Source: Macrothele yani
Taxonomy: Eukaryota; Arthropoda; Arachnida; Araneae; Macrothelidae
Assembly: GCA_039090855.1 (NCBI GenBank)
Contig: CM077034.1
Coordinates: forward strand, 10,680,984 to 10,744,983
DNA: 64,000 nt
Direction: 5' to 3'
This document shows, in pieces, positions 22,117-32,362 of this stretch; position 1 is the first letter of the stretch, and each line of letters starts with the position of its first letter. The translations under genes were made by a program, and so were the position numbers. The notes under the pieces were generated by a model. That model had not been told where the DNA came from. It saw nothing but the letters and a program-made list of their open reading frames with translations, and searched no databases.

Positions 22117-22479
22117 GACAGACCTTTCTACAGAGATTAAATTCATGTTATGCTGACATCCCTTGGCTGCCCCGGTCTAACATGTGCTGATTTTTTCTTA
22201 TGGGGGTACCTCCAGCTAGAAGTCTAAACACGTTGTGCCACCATATTGGAATTGAAGGGCCATATCAGAGCTGTCATTAACCAATATCCCTGGCGATATG
22301 TTACAACGAGTAATGGACTCCTTCCAACGCCACTTAGAAGAACAAAAAATGCAATTCATGAGACTATCTTATAGGTTGTCTTATGTTATAGACATGATTT
22401 TAATTAAACTATACATAATATCTAATAGTGGAATAACTTTTTTACGGGTCTTTTAGAGGTTATTTTTCATCAAAGTTGG

Positions 22480-22520
22480 TTGTCAAATTTTCGAACTAAA
22501 GCCTAGTTCGTCATCAGGAC
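22480..22520 (-). ncRNA. Hammerhead-like core at left end of the PLE array
   Basis: On the minus strand CTGATGA (22517-22511) is followed by a perfect 6-bp stem GAACTA/TAGTTC with a 5-base loop, then GAAA (22492-22489) and ATTT. This is a mirror copy of the motif at 23765-23793. Stem I beyond three pairs (GTC/GAC) is not convincing, so activity is uncertain. Confidence 0.45.
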
Positions 22521-23759
22521 TATGTCACTGGAGTAGTTGCTGCCACTCAATTGGAAGAGTCCATCCGCAATTATCGTTAATTGTGGTACTTCTTCTTCTT
22601 GCTATTTCGATCCCTTCTTCTAGTTTCCTCTTTACTAAGTTTGACTGGTGGGCGATTATTTTCACTGAGTCCCAATTTATGGAGTGTCCACTTGCTTGTA
22701 TATGTCTGTCTAGCCCTGTTTTGTTCCCAATGTTCCTAATAGCTGCTTGGTGTTCTTTCATTCAGACTTTATTACTTCTCCCTGTTTCTCCTATATAGCT
22801 GAGTCATTAATTGTGGTACTTCTTCTTGCTATTTCGATCCCTTCTTCTAGTTTCCTCTTTACTAAGTTTGACTGGTGGGCGATTATTCTTACTGAGTCCC
22901 AATTTATGGAGTGTCCACTTGCTTGTATATGTCTGTCTAGCCCTGTTTTGTTACTAATGTTCCTAATAGCTGCTTGGTGTTCTTTCATTCAGACTTTAAT
23001 ACTTCTTCCTGTTTCTCCTATATAGCTGAGTCATTAATTGTGGTACTTCTTCTTCTTGCTATTTCGATCCCTTCTTCTAGTTTCCTCTTTACTAAGTTTG
23101 ACTGGTGGGCGATTATTCTTACTGAGTCCCAATTTATGGAGTGTCCACTTGCTTGTATATGTCTGTCTAGCCCTGTTTTGTTCCCAATGTTCCTAATAGC
23201 TGCTTGGTGTTCTTTCATTCGGACCTTAATACTTCTCCCTGTTTCTCCTATATAGCTGAGTCCGCAGTTACAGTCGATGCAGTAAATCGAATGAAAGAAC
23301 ACCAAGCAGCTATTAGGAACATTGGGAACAAAACAGGGCTAGACAGACATATACAAGCAAGTGGACACTCCATAAATTGGGACTCAGTGAAAATAATCGC
23401 CCACCAGTCAAACTTGGTAAAGAGGAAACTAGAAGAAGGGATTGAAATAGTAAGAAGAAGAAGTACCACAATTAATGACTCAGCTATATAGGAGAAACAG
23501 GGAGAAGTATTAAGGTCCGAATGAAAGAACACCAAGCAGCTATTAGGAACATTGGAAACAAAACAGGGCTAGACAGACATATACAAGCAAGTGGACACTC
23601 CATAAATTGGGACTCAGTGAAAATAATCGCCCACCAGTCAAACTTAGTAAAGAGGAAACTAGAAGAAGGGATCGAAATAGCAAGAAGAAGAAGTACCACA
23701 ATTAACGATAATTGCGGATGGACTCTTCCAATTGAGTGGCAGCAACTACTCCAGTGACA

Positions 23760-23805
23760 TAGTCCTGATGACGAACTAGGCTTTAGTTCGAAAATTTGAC
23801 AACTA
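23760..23805 (+). ncRNA. Hammerhead-like core at right end of the PLE array
   Basis: CTGATGA (23765-23771), an extra C, stem II GAACTA/TAGTTC (23773-23778, 23784-23789), GAAA (23790-23793), then ATTT and GAC, which pairs with GTC just before the core. It lies about 20 bases after the endonuclease stop codon, the usual place for PLE hammerheads. Distal stem I pairing is weak. Confidence 0.45.
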
Positions 23806-24150
23806 ACTTTCATGAAAAATAACCTCTATAAGACCCGTAAAAAAGTTATTCCACAATCACTATGAATAGAGATGCCATAAATGCATTTACAAATAATATC
23901 TAAGGTATTTTACCTGATATTGTCAAACTATTGCTCACGTTGTTTGTTCAGTAAGCCACATGCTCCCGTCCCCGAGAGGTCTCGTACGTTACGGACTTTT
24001 GGTTAGTTATAAAAATTCACAGAAATAAAACAGTTAGGTTATATATTTTTGGTTCCACATTCACTCACTTGCACATTCAAACGTTTAAAATTTACTATTA
24101 ATTAAAAGATTTTAGTAGAAAAGGGTTATACTCATCGGGTCAGGAGACGT

Positions 24151-25175
24151 CTCACACGTGGTTCATTGTTGTGGCGAGCGCTTTCTGCGGTACGTTTACC
24201 GCCATCTTCGGGCCGTTATTTCCACACGAGGGTTCTTCGCGCGTGTGGTTTTTTGGAGTTGCCTGTCAGGAATCGATGGGAAGGTTTGCTGCCTGTATGT
24301 GTTAGGTGATTTGTTTCTAATCTCACACGTGGTTCATTGTTGTGGCGAGCGCTTTCTGCGGTACGTTTACCGCCATCTTCGGGCCGTTATTCCCACATGA
24401 GGGTTCTTCGCGTGTGTGGTTTTTTGGAGTTGCCTGTCAGGAATCGATGGGAAGGTTTGCTGCCTGTATGTGTTAGGTGATTTGTTTCTAATCTCACACG
24501 TGGTTCATTGTTGTGGCGAGCGCTTTCTGCGGTACGTTTACCGCCATCTTCGGGCCGTTATTTCCACACGAGGGTTCTTCGCGTGTGTGTTTTTTGGAGT
24601 TGCCTGTCAGGAATCGATGGGAAGGTTTGCTGCCTGTATGTGTTAGGTGATTTGTTTCTAATCTCACACGTGGTTCATTGTTGTGGCGAGCGCTTTCTGC
24701 GGTACGTTTACCGCCATCTTCGGGCCGTTATTTCCACACGAGGGTTATTCGCGCGTGTGGTTTTTTGGAGTTGCCTGTCAGGAATCGATGGGAAGGTTTG
24801 CTGCCTGTATGTGTTAGGTGATTTGTTTCTAATCTCACACGTGGTTCATTGTTGTGGCGAGCGCTTTCTGCGGTACGTTTACCGCCATCTTCAGGCCGTT
24901 ATTTCCACATGAGGGTTCTTCGCGTGTGTGGTTTTTTGGAGTTGCCTGTCAGGAATCGATGGGAAGGTTTGCTGCCTGTATGTGTTAGGTGATTTGTTTC
25001 TAATCTCACACGTGGTTCATTGTTGTGGCGAGCGCTTTCTGCGGTACGTTTACCGCCATCTTCGGGCCGTTATTTCCACACGAGGGTTCTTCGCGTGTGT
25101 GGTTTTTTGGAGTTGCCTGTCAGGAATCGATGGGAAGGTTTGCTGTCTGTATGTGTTAGGTGATTTGTTTCTAAT
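24151..25175 (+). repeat. 171-bp tandem array, six units
   Basis: Units begin CTCACACGTGGTTCATTGTT at 24151, 24322, 24493, 24663, 24834 and 25005. They differ by one or a few bases. The right arm of the foldback element has one copy (reverse complement, about 29005-29175). The unit is a multiple of three and lacks stops in one frame, so the array appears as ORFs; there is no sign that these are genes. Confidence 0.92.
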
Positions 25176-28100
25176 GTGTCGCCATCTACTGGATGATTTG
25201 GTAGGTATCAGTCGTAAGTATAGTGTGTCTCTGTGTGTTAGGTGATTTGTTTCTAATGTGTCGCCATCTACTGGATGAGTTGGTAGGTATCAGTCGTAAG
25301 TATAGTGTGTGTCTCTGTGTGTTAGGTGATTTGTTTCTAATGTGTCGCCATCTACTGGATGAGTTGGTAGGTATCAGTCGTAAGTATAGTGTGTGTCTCT
25401 GTGTGTTAGGTGATTTGTTTCTAATGTGTCGCCATCTACTGGATGAGTTGGTAGGTATCAGTCGTAAGTATAGTGTGTGTCTCTGTGTGTTAGGTGATTT
25501 GTTTCTAATGTGTCGCCATCTACTGGATGAGTTGGTAGGTATCAGTCGTAAGTATAGTGTGTGTCTCTGTGTGTTAGGTGATTTGTTTCTAATGTGTCGC
25601 CATCTACTGGATGAGTTGGTAGGTATCAGTCGTAAGTATAGTGTGTGTCTCTGTGTGTTAGGTGATTTGTTTCTAATGTGTCGCCATCTACTGGATGAGT
25701 TGGTAGGTATCAGTCGTAAGTATAGTGTGTGTCTCTGTGTGTTAGGTGATTTGTTTCTAATGTGTCGCCATCTACTGGATGAGTTGGTAGGTATCAGTCG
25801 TAAGTATAGTGTGTGTCTCTGTGTGTTAGGTGATTTGTTACTAATGTGTCGCCACCTATTGGATGAGTTGGTAGGTATCAGTCGTAAGTATAGTGTGTGT
25901 CTCTGTGTGTTAGGTGATTTGTTTCTAATGTGTCGCCACCTATTGGATGAGTTGGTAGGTATCAGTCGTAAGTATAGTGTGTGTCTCTGTGTGTTAGGTG
26001 ATTTGTTTCTAATGTGTCGCCACCTATTGGATGAGTTGGTAGGTATCAGTCGTAAGTATAGTGTGTGTCTCTGTGTGTTAGGTGATTTGTTTCTAATGTG
26101 TCGCCACCTATTGGATGAGTTGGTAGGTATCAGTCGTAAGTATAGTGTGTCTCTGTGTGTTAGGTGATTTGTTTCTAATGTGTCGCCACCTATTGGATGA
26201 GTTGGTAGGTATCAGTCGTAAGTATAGTGTGTGTCTCTGTGTGTTAGGTGATTTGTTTCTAATGTGTCGCCACCTATTGGATGAGTTGGTAGGTATCAGT
26301 CGTAAGTATAGTGTGTGTCTCTGTGTGTTAGGTGATTTGTTTCTAATGTGTCGCCACCTTTTGGATGAGTTGGTAGGTATCAGTCGTAAGTATAGTGTGT
26401 GTCTCTGTGTGTTAGGTGATTTGTTTCTAATGTGTCGCGACCTATTGGACGAGTTGGTAGGTATCAGTCGTAAGTATAGTGTGTGTCTCTGTGTGTTAGG
26501 TGATTTGTTTCTAATGTGTTGCCACCTATTGGATGAGTTGGTAGGTATCAGTCGTAAGTATAGTGTGTGTCTCTGTGTGTTAGGTGACTTGTTTCTAATG
26601 TGTCGCCATCTACTGGATGAGTTGGTAGGTATCAGTCGTAAGTATAGTGTGTGTCTCTGTGTGTTAGGTGATTTGTTTCTAATGTGTCGCCACCTATTGG
26701 ATGAGTTGGTAGGTATCAGTCGTAAGTATAGTGTGTGTCTCTGTGTGTTAGGTGATTTGTTTCTAATGTGTCGCCACCTATTGGATGAGTTGGTAGGTAT
26801 CAGTCGTAAGTATAGTGTGTGTCTCTGTGTGTTAGGTGATTTGTTTCTAATGTGTCGCCACCTTTTGGATGAGTTGGTAGGTATCAGTCGTAAGTATAGT
26901 GTGTGTCTCTGTGTGTTAGGTGATTTGTTTCTAATGTGTCGCCACCTATTGGATGAGTTGGTAGGTATCAGTCGTAAGTATAGTGTGTGTCTCTGTGTGT
27001 TAGGTGATTTGTTTCTAATGTGTCGCCATCTACTGGATGAGTTGGTAGGTATCAGTCGTAAGTATAGTGTGTGTCTCTGTGTGTTAGGTGATTTGTTTCT
27101 AATGTGTCGCCACCTATTGGATGAGTTGGTAGGTATCAGTCGTAAGTATAGTGTGTGTCTCTGTGTGTTAGGTGATTTGTTTCTAATGTGTCGCCACCTA
27201 TTGGATGAGTTGGTAGGTATCAGTCGTAAGTATAGTGTGTGTCTCTGTGTGTTAGGTGATTTGTTTCTAATGTGTCGCCAACTACTGGATGAGTTGGTAG
27301 GTATCAGTCGTAAGTATAGTGTGTGTCTCTGTGTGTTAGGTGATTTGTTTCTAATGTGTCGCCACCTATTGGATGAGTTGGTAGGTATCAGTCGTAAGTA
27401 TAGTGTGTGTCTCTGTGTGTTAGGTGATTTGTTTCTAATGTGTCGCCACCTATTGGATGAGTTGGTAGGTATCAGTCGTAAGTATAGTGTGTGTCTCTGT
27501 GTGTTAGGTGATTTGTTTCTAATGTGTCGCCACCTATTGGATGAGTTGGTAGGTATCAGTCGTAAGTATAGTGTGTGTCTGTGTGTTAGGTGATTTGTTT
27601 CTAATGTGTCGCCACCTATTGGATGAGTTGGTAGGTATCAGTCGTAAGTACAGTGTGTGTCTCTATGTGTTAGGTGATTTGTTTCTAATGTGTCGCCATC
27701 TACTGGATGAGTTGGTAGGTTCAGTCGTAAGTATAGTGTGTGTCTCTGTGTGTTAGGTGATTTGTTTCTAATGTGTCGCCACCTATTGGATGAGTTGGTA
27801 GGTATCAGTCGTAAGTATAGTGTGTGTCTCTGTGTGTTAGGTGATTTGTTTCTAATGTGTCGCCATCAACTGGATGAGTTGGTAGGTATCAGTCGTAAGT
27901 ATAGTGTGTGTGTCTCTGTGTGTTAGGTGATTTGTTTCTAATGTGTCGCCACCTATTGGATGAGTTGGTAGGTATCAGTCGTAAGTATAGTGTGTGTCTG
28001 TGTGTTAGGTGATTTGTTTCTAATGTGTCGCCACCTATTGGATGAGTTGGTAGGTATCAGTCGTAAGTATAGTGTGTGTCTCTGTGTGTTAGGTGATTTG

Positions 28101-28582
28101 TTTCTAATGTGTCGCCATCTACTGGATGAGTTGGTAGGTATCAGTCGTAAGTATAGTGTGTGTCTCTGTGTGTTAGGTGATTTGTTTCTAATGTGTCGCC
28201 ACCTATTGGATGAGTTGGTAGGTATCAGTCGTAAGTATAGTGTGTGTCTCTGTGTGTTAGGTGATTTGTTTCTAATGTGTCGCCACCTATTGGATGAGTT
28301 GGTAGGTATCAGTCGTAAGTATAGTGTGTGTCTCTGTGTGTTAGGTGATTTGTTTCTAATGTGTCGCCACCTATTGGATGAGTTGGTAGGTATCAGTCGT
28401 AAGTATAGTGTGTGTCTCTGTGTGTTAGGTGATTTGTTTCTAATGTGTCGCCATCTACTGGATGAGTTGGTAGGTATCAGTCGTAAGTATAGTGTGTGTC
28501 TCTGTGTGTTAGGTGATTTGTTTCTAATGTGTCGCCACCTATTGGATGAGTTGGTAGGTATCAGTCGTAAGTATAATTTTTT
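25176..28582 (+). repeat. 84-bp tandem array, about 41 units
   Basis: The unit contains GTTAGGTGATTTGTTTCTAA, TGTGTCGCCATCTACTGGAT and GTAGGTATCAGTCGTAAGTA. The period is 84 bp with a few 80-82-bp variants, and two main types alternate (CATCTACTGG and CACCTATTGG). Because 84 is 28 codons, frames stay open over hundreds of residues on both strands (up to 482 codons). The peptide repeat is a by-product of unit length. A single copy in the other foldback arm (about 28960-29040) shows the ancestral state. Confidence 0.93.
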
Positions 28583-28975
28583 TTTTTTTTGGTGCAAATA
28601 TTTTTGGGCTATTATTATTTGTTCATAGAAACGGGTGTATGGTTTTTTGTTTTTTGTTTTTTTTTTTTTTTGGTTGTTTTTTTTCTTGTTTATTGGTGTA
28701 ATTTTTGTAATGTTCTTTTTTTTTGGATTTTTTTATGGATTTTTCTTTTTTATAAGTGATTTCCAGGCTGTGTCTAGTGTGGTGGGGTCTTGTAAGTTAA
28801 AATATACAACCTACAAGACCCCACCACACAAGACAAAGCCTGGAAATCACTTTTAAAAAGAAAAAATCCATAAAAAAAAAAACAAAAAAAAAACATACAC
28901 CCGTTTCTATGAACAAATAATAATAGCCCAAAAATATTTGCACCAAAAAAAAAAAAAATTATACTTACCACTGAT
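28583..28975. repeat. Centre of the foldback palindrome
   Basis: GTGATTTCCAGGCTGTGTCT… at 28758 is answered by …AAGCCTGGAAATCAC at about 28838-28852. The axis lies near the AAAATATACAAC stretch at 28798-28809. Homopolymer-rich flanks (T runs on the left, A runs on the right) are also mirror images but differ in length. The arms differ by scattered substitutions, so the palindrome is not a simple duplicated read artefact. Confidence 0.8.
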
Positions 28976-29505
28976 ACCTACCAACTCATCCAGTAGATGG
29001 CGACACATTAGAAACAAATCACCTAACACATACAGGCAGCAAACCTTCCCATCGATTGCCGACAGGCAACTCCAAAAACCACACACGCGAAGAACCCTCG
29101 TGTGGAAATAACGGCCCGAAGATGGCGGTAAACGTACTGCAGAAAGCGCTCGCCACAACAATGAACCACGTGTGAGACGTCTCCTGATCCGACGAGTATA
29201 ACTCTTTCTACTAAAATCTTTTAATTAATAGTAAATTTTAAACGTTTGAATGTGCAAGTGAACGAATGTGGAACTAAAAATATATAACCTAACTGTTTTA
29301 TTTCTGCAAATTTTTTATAACTAACCAAAAGTCCGTAACGTACAAGACCTCTCAGGGCCGGGAGCACGTGCCTCATAGAGCAAACAACGTGAGCAATACT
29401 TTGACAATATCAGGTAAAATACCTTAGATATTATGTATAGTTCACTTAGAAGAATGTGTGGTGCAGCAGGGCAGCCATTCGACAGGGGCCATATTCGAAC
29501 ATTGA

Positions 29506-30110
29506 CTGATCAATGGCATTTTTTAAACTAGTATTTGGCACAGAGAGTAATAAATATAAACGATATGTTCACTTACGGTGAGATTTTATTAATACACTAT
29601 CAACGCTGCCGCACCCGTACATGGAATACGTCGGAATCGTGATAGCAATCTGACATCTCTGTATTGCCTGTATTTACTGTTCTTCGTGTAACATTAATCA
29701 CATCAGAAAACTTGAAAACAGATACTTAACACTCAGGTACTTGGGACTCAGTTGTCCTGGGGGATGTAAGAGATAGCATGCTTGAACGGAAATTGGGAGA
29801 TGCTGGTTCAATTCCCGCTCCAGGACAATGTGGTTTTTACATTTTCTGATGTGATTAATATTACATGGAGAACAGTAAATACAGGCAATTCAGAGATGTA
29901 TGATTGTTGAATTAACAATTCTGACGAAAGGTTTTAATTTACTTTTAGCATATTCTAGAGACCTGCGTGGGCCATATAATTCCGGAAGCCCAGCCTAGCC
30001 TGCCCTACACTCTAATGTTTAAGGCTTGGCCCATACCCAAATCTTGAAGGCCTAGTCCAGTGGTGGACCTAGAAATATCTGACAAGGAGCCCCTTGCAGT
30101 GATGAAAAGT
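29506..30110. repeat. tRNA-like SINE fragment inside an inverted repeat, otherwise unassigned
   Basis: Bases 29653-29710 and 29838-29899 are inverted copies (ATTAATCACATCAGAAAA with TTTTCTGATGTGATTAAT; TGCCTGTATTTACTGTTC with its complement). Between them the plus strand at 29757-29828 has a perfect 7-bp acceptor-like stem GTCCTGG/CCAGGAC, an A-box-like TGTAAGAGATAGCATG and a B box GGTTCAATTCC. It is a tRNA-derived insert or SINE within a MITE-like palindrome. The rest of the interval shows nothing recognisable. Confidence 0.55.
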
Positions 30111-30114
30111 TGCA

Positions 30115-30265
30115 AAATCATTTTTGGAGCAGCAAAAATGCATTTTCGGAGCAGGTGAAATACATTTTTGGAGCAACAAAATGCATTTGTGGAGCAGGTA
30201 AAATACATTTTTCGAGCAGCAAAATGTGTTTTTGGAGCAGACGAAATACATTTCTGGATTATTAT
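30115..30265 (+). repeat. Short tandem repeat, about 24-bp unit
   Basis: Six imperfect units of the kind TTTTTGGAGCAGCAAAATGCA alternating with TTTTTGGAGCAGGTAAAATACA. Two more units lie at 32360-32408, after a composite Penelope-like insertion, in the same orientation. This suggests the insertion split the array. Confidence 0.75.
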
Positions 30266-30689
30266 ATTTGCACATTTAAGGTATTAACCTCCTGCAAAGT
30301 GCGCATAGTTTACGTGCAATTCATAAATGAAAAACTATCAGAAAGCACCAATCACTCACCCTAAAGATCATGGTAATCTCCATCGACAACACACTTCCAA
30401 CACGTCAATAATCGTAATGTTTCTGGCCTTCCAAGGTTTACAGACATCTTGCTTACAATTCTTACTTCCGGGTGTGAAACACAGTAATTTTTTTTTTTTT
30501 TTAAAAGCCTTATGAGATGTAACTATAAGCTTGTCAATTCCATAAAAAACCACACAAGCATACTACTCATTCATACAATTCAATTAAAAAACTATGTACA
30601 TATTTACACAACCTTACATTCCTAGGTGGTTAAACCTTTGTCAACTGTGAGTAACAAAATGCTCCATCTGTTTTTCTATAAAAGATGCA

Positions 30690-31264
30690 AGTCAAGCACC
30701 TCGACTTAGAAAAACAAGTGAAAAGATGAAAGTGACGAAGTTCTTCTCTTCCCTTGTAAAAATCTTTCGACGACCCCCAAGAAGACCCACACTACCTCAA
30801 AACATCCCATCAACCAATCACTAGCTGGCAAACGCAAGCCTCCCTGAATTAAATTCCCCAGTGTAGATCTTACTGGTCAGAGAATTAACATTTTGATCTT
30901 CCATTCGCTAGGGGGTCAAGATTCCTACCCGTTCCAGTGAAATTCTGAGAACCCCTCGTTACGTTTCCCGCGTGATACTACTCCTGGCCGTAAATTCTCT
31001 ACCCAATTAAACTGTTAGCCCCGGATCCAACAAGTCTACGGTGTGCCCAACACGCATTGTGGATGCTATACAGGTTGGACACTTCTATTGCCCCCAATAA
31101 AACATACTACAAAGCCAGCTCGCCGATGGCTGTCGCCAGCGTTTACTCCTTACAGTGTCGGTCTGTCCTGTGACGCCTTGTGCTGGGAGAGGGGGGACGG
31201 AGAGGAAAAAAAAAAAAAGAAAAGACTCACCCGAAAGTATATGGCAGAATAAAACGTACTCCTT
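30690..31264. other. Unassigned interior of the composite element
   Basis: Mixed-composition sequence without repeats or long frames. A purine run (AGAGGAAAAAAAAAAAAGAAAAG) lies at 31200-31223. No protein or TE family was recognised. Confidence 0.4.
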
Positions 31265-31362
31265 CAAAAAAAAAAATACATGAATTAATAAAAATGAATA
31301 AATAAATAAATAAATGAATAAATAAATGAATAAATAAAATAATAATTAAATAAATAAATAAA
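31265..31362. repeat. (AAAT)n microsatellite
   Basis: Imperfect TAAA/TGAA tetranucleotide tract (AATGAATAAATAAATAAATA…) of about 85 bases. It directly precedes the upstream region of the truncated Tc1 transposase. Confidence 0.9.
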
Positions 31363-31488
31363 CTAGGGAATGGGTTTTCGACCTAAATGTGCAGCGCTCA
31401 GTTTGGGCGCTGTCGCAACAGCTGCAAACGGTATAAAAACAAGCCTGCAGCTGACCACGATCATATCTCACTGTGACGTTGAGTGAAA

Positions 31489-31740
31489 ATGTCGCGGCGG
31501 GAGAGAAATGATTTTGAGAAAGGAAAGATTGTTGGGTGTTATATTAGTGGGTTGTCCATAAGAGAAACCGAGGGGCGTTTAAACATACCCAAGTCAACTG
31601 TTTTGGATGTACTGAATAAGTGGAAGACACATGGCGTGACTGAAACAGCAAAACCTACCGGCAGACCAAAGAAAATCAGTGATAGAGGACGTCGAAGCCT
31701 CAGGAGAGTCGTTACAGCTAATCGAAGGAGTACTGCATAA
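31489..31740 (+). pseudogene. N-terminal domain of a Tc1-like transposase, 3'-truncated
   Basis: Start at the ATG of MSRRERNDFEKGKIVGCYIS. The 84 codons cover the paired-type DNA-binding domain (GLSIRETEGRLNIPKSTVLD then a GRPKKISDRGRR linker). The frame then runs straight into the Penelope-like hairpin at 31741, which supplies the stop. No catalytic domain is present. A TATA-like TATAAAA at 31432-31438 and a C-rich leader precede the start. It is a different Tc1 lineage from the two other Tc1-like families in this window. Confidence 0.75.
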
Positions 31741-31899
31741 TCATTGTGTCTCTGGCGCCATCTATTGTCCTTGCTGCTCTTTTTTCCCTTTTTCTTTCTA
31801 AGCTGCTGTTCAATTTTTATTAGGGCTTTCTTAGCAGCTTAGAAAGAAAAAGGGAAAAAAGAGCAGCAAGGACAATAGATGGCGCCAGAGACACAATGA
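31741..31899. repeat. Perfect 67-bp hairpin
   Basis: Bases 31741-31807 are an exact reverse complement of 31833-31899 (67 of 67), with a 25-base spacer. The arms contain TCTCTGGCGCCATCTATTGT, the same core as in the palindrome at 15417-15881. It marks a head-to-head joint of two PLE ends. The absence of any mismatch argues for recent formation or gene conversion. Confidence 0.95.
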
Positions 31900-31968
31900 T
31901 TCAGAGATAGCGACTGGGGCCCGTGCCTCGATGGCTCTGCTCACTTGAGCTGTGGTGGGCGGGTGAGA

Positions 31969-32024
31969 CACACCTGCCTCCTGATGACGACAGTACTCTG
32001 TTGAAAGCGCTAGAGGATTGTGTG
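31969..32024 (+). ncRNA. Type I hammerhead ribozyme motif of a Penelope-like element
   Basis: All core parts are present in order. Stem I 5' strand CACACCTGCCTC (31969-31980), CTGATGA (31981-31987), one extra C, stem II GACAG/CTGTT with loop TACT (31989-32002), GAAA (32003-32006), GCGC then TA (cleavage expected after A32012), stem I 3' strand GAGGATTGTGTG (32013-32024). Stem I pairs 4 bp, has a 3x3 internal loop, then pairs 5 bp. Helix III is only the self-complementary AGCGCT, which suits dimeric action, as described for PLE hammerheads. It would process element RNA. Folding was done by eye. Confidence 0.7.
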
Positions 32025-32362
32025 TGAGGGGCTGAATGAGTGTGACACTTGCATTGGGAGTGGCAGGAGTTTTGAAACAGATGGAGCATTTTGTTACTCA
32101 CAGTTGACAAACGCTTAACCACCTAGGAATGTAAGGTTATGTAAATATGTACATAGTTTTTAATTGAATTGTATGAATGAGTAGTATGCTTTGTGGTTTT
32201 TATGGAATTGACAAGCTTATAGTTACATCTCATATGGCTTAAAAAACAAAAAAAGATACAATGTTTCACACCCGGAAGTAAGAATCGTAAGCAAGATGTC
32301 TGTAAACCTTGGAAGCCCAGAAACATTACGGTGAGTGATTGGTACTTTCTAATAGTTTTTCA

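Larger units (their letters stand above)
22428..23854. mobile_element. Palindromic tandem array of Penelope-like GIY-YIG segments (11-bp TSD)
   Basis: Three minus-strand and two plus-strand endonuclease segments meet head to head near 23275. Each reads MKEHQAAIRNIGNKTGLDRH then IQASGHSINWDSVKIIAHQS and EEGIEIARR. The centre retains YCIDCNCGLSYIGETGRS. Units within each arm repeat every 228 bp or so. The outer ends are inverted copies of each other (GTGGAATAACTTTTTTACGG on the left) and carry hammerhead-like motifs. ATAATATCTAA is duplicated at 22415-22425 and 23893-23903, with about 38 unpaired bases inside the right copy. No reverse transcriptase is present, so the structure is endonuclease-only. 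Confidence 0.85.
22343..29442. mobile_element. Foldback-like element with asymmetric arms, 12-bp TSD
   Basis: The target CACTTAGAAGAA flanks it (22331-22342 and 29443-29454). The two halves are inverted copies: AACTATACATAATATCTAA at 22404 and its complement at 29424-29442, the block with AAACAGTTAGGTTATATATT near 24020 against 29280, and so on to a centre near 28797-28803. The right arm is about 640 bases and holds one copy each of the 171- and 84-bp motifs. In the left arm they are expanded to 6 and about 41 copies. A PLE array also sits in the left arm. About 60 bases at the left edge have no partner. No transposase was found. Confidence 0.85.
18511..29505 (+). pseudogene. Mariner/IS630-superfamily transposase broken into four pieces by arrays and insertions
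   Basis: N-terminal residues AEHRAFTVETYFKNN (about 18690-18735) are followed by an internal minisatellite. The reading resumes at LFRQHFKVGCHGNVPDG (20600 onward) and LITSDEACFELCGSVNKQN (first Asp) to WFQHDGAIARTATYAW (second Asp), ending at 21332. After a SINE multimer it continues at 22117 (IPWLPRSN…FFLWGYL, the third catalytic region) to QRHLEE at 22342. After a 7.1-kb insertion it finishes at 29443-29505 with CVVQQGSHSTGAIFEH and a stop. Both TSD joints preserve protein continuity, which proves the nesting order. Many stops and frameshifts; terminal repeats were not found. Confidence 0.82.
30270..32362. mobile_element. Composite Penelope-like insertion with inverted terminal segments
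   Basis: A terminal segment at about 30325-30690 is the inverted partner of 32070-32362 (ATGAAAAACTATCAGAAAGC with its complement at 32340 onward). Between them lie an unassigned 30690-31265, an (AAAT)n microsatellite, a truncated Tc1 transposase start, a perfect hairpin and a hammerhead motif. Both outer sides continue into the same 24-bp GGAGCAG repeat. The right terminal segment includes the hammerhead; the left one stops before it. Confidence 0.6.

Noticed and set aside
24151..25245. Open frames across the 171-bp array
   Set aside because: Same reason: 171 is 57 codons. The length match to primate alpha satellite is a coincidence; the sequences are unrelated.
26145..27593. 482-codon open frame with a 28-residue repeat (and similar 314- and 212-codon frames nearby, also on the minus strand)
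   Set aside because: It is created by an 84-bp satellite whose unit is a multiple of three without stops. Both strands are open, variants do not favour synonymous sites on inspection, and the single copy in the other foldback arm shows it is non-coding repeat.
28583..28975. Palindrome as a read-chimera artefact
   Set aside because: The arms differ by substitutions and by very different array sizes, and the element has a TSD, so a simple fold-back read artefact is unlikely.
30690..31264. LTR-retrotransposon or retrovirus-like segment
   Set aside because: No protease, reverse transcriptase, integrase or primer-binding site was seen; left as unassigned.
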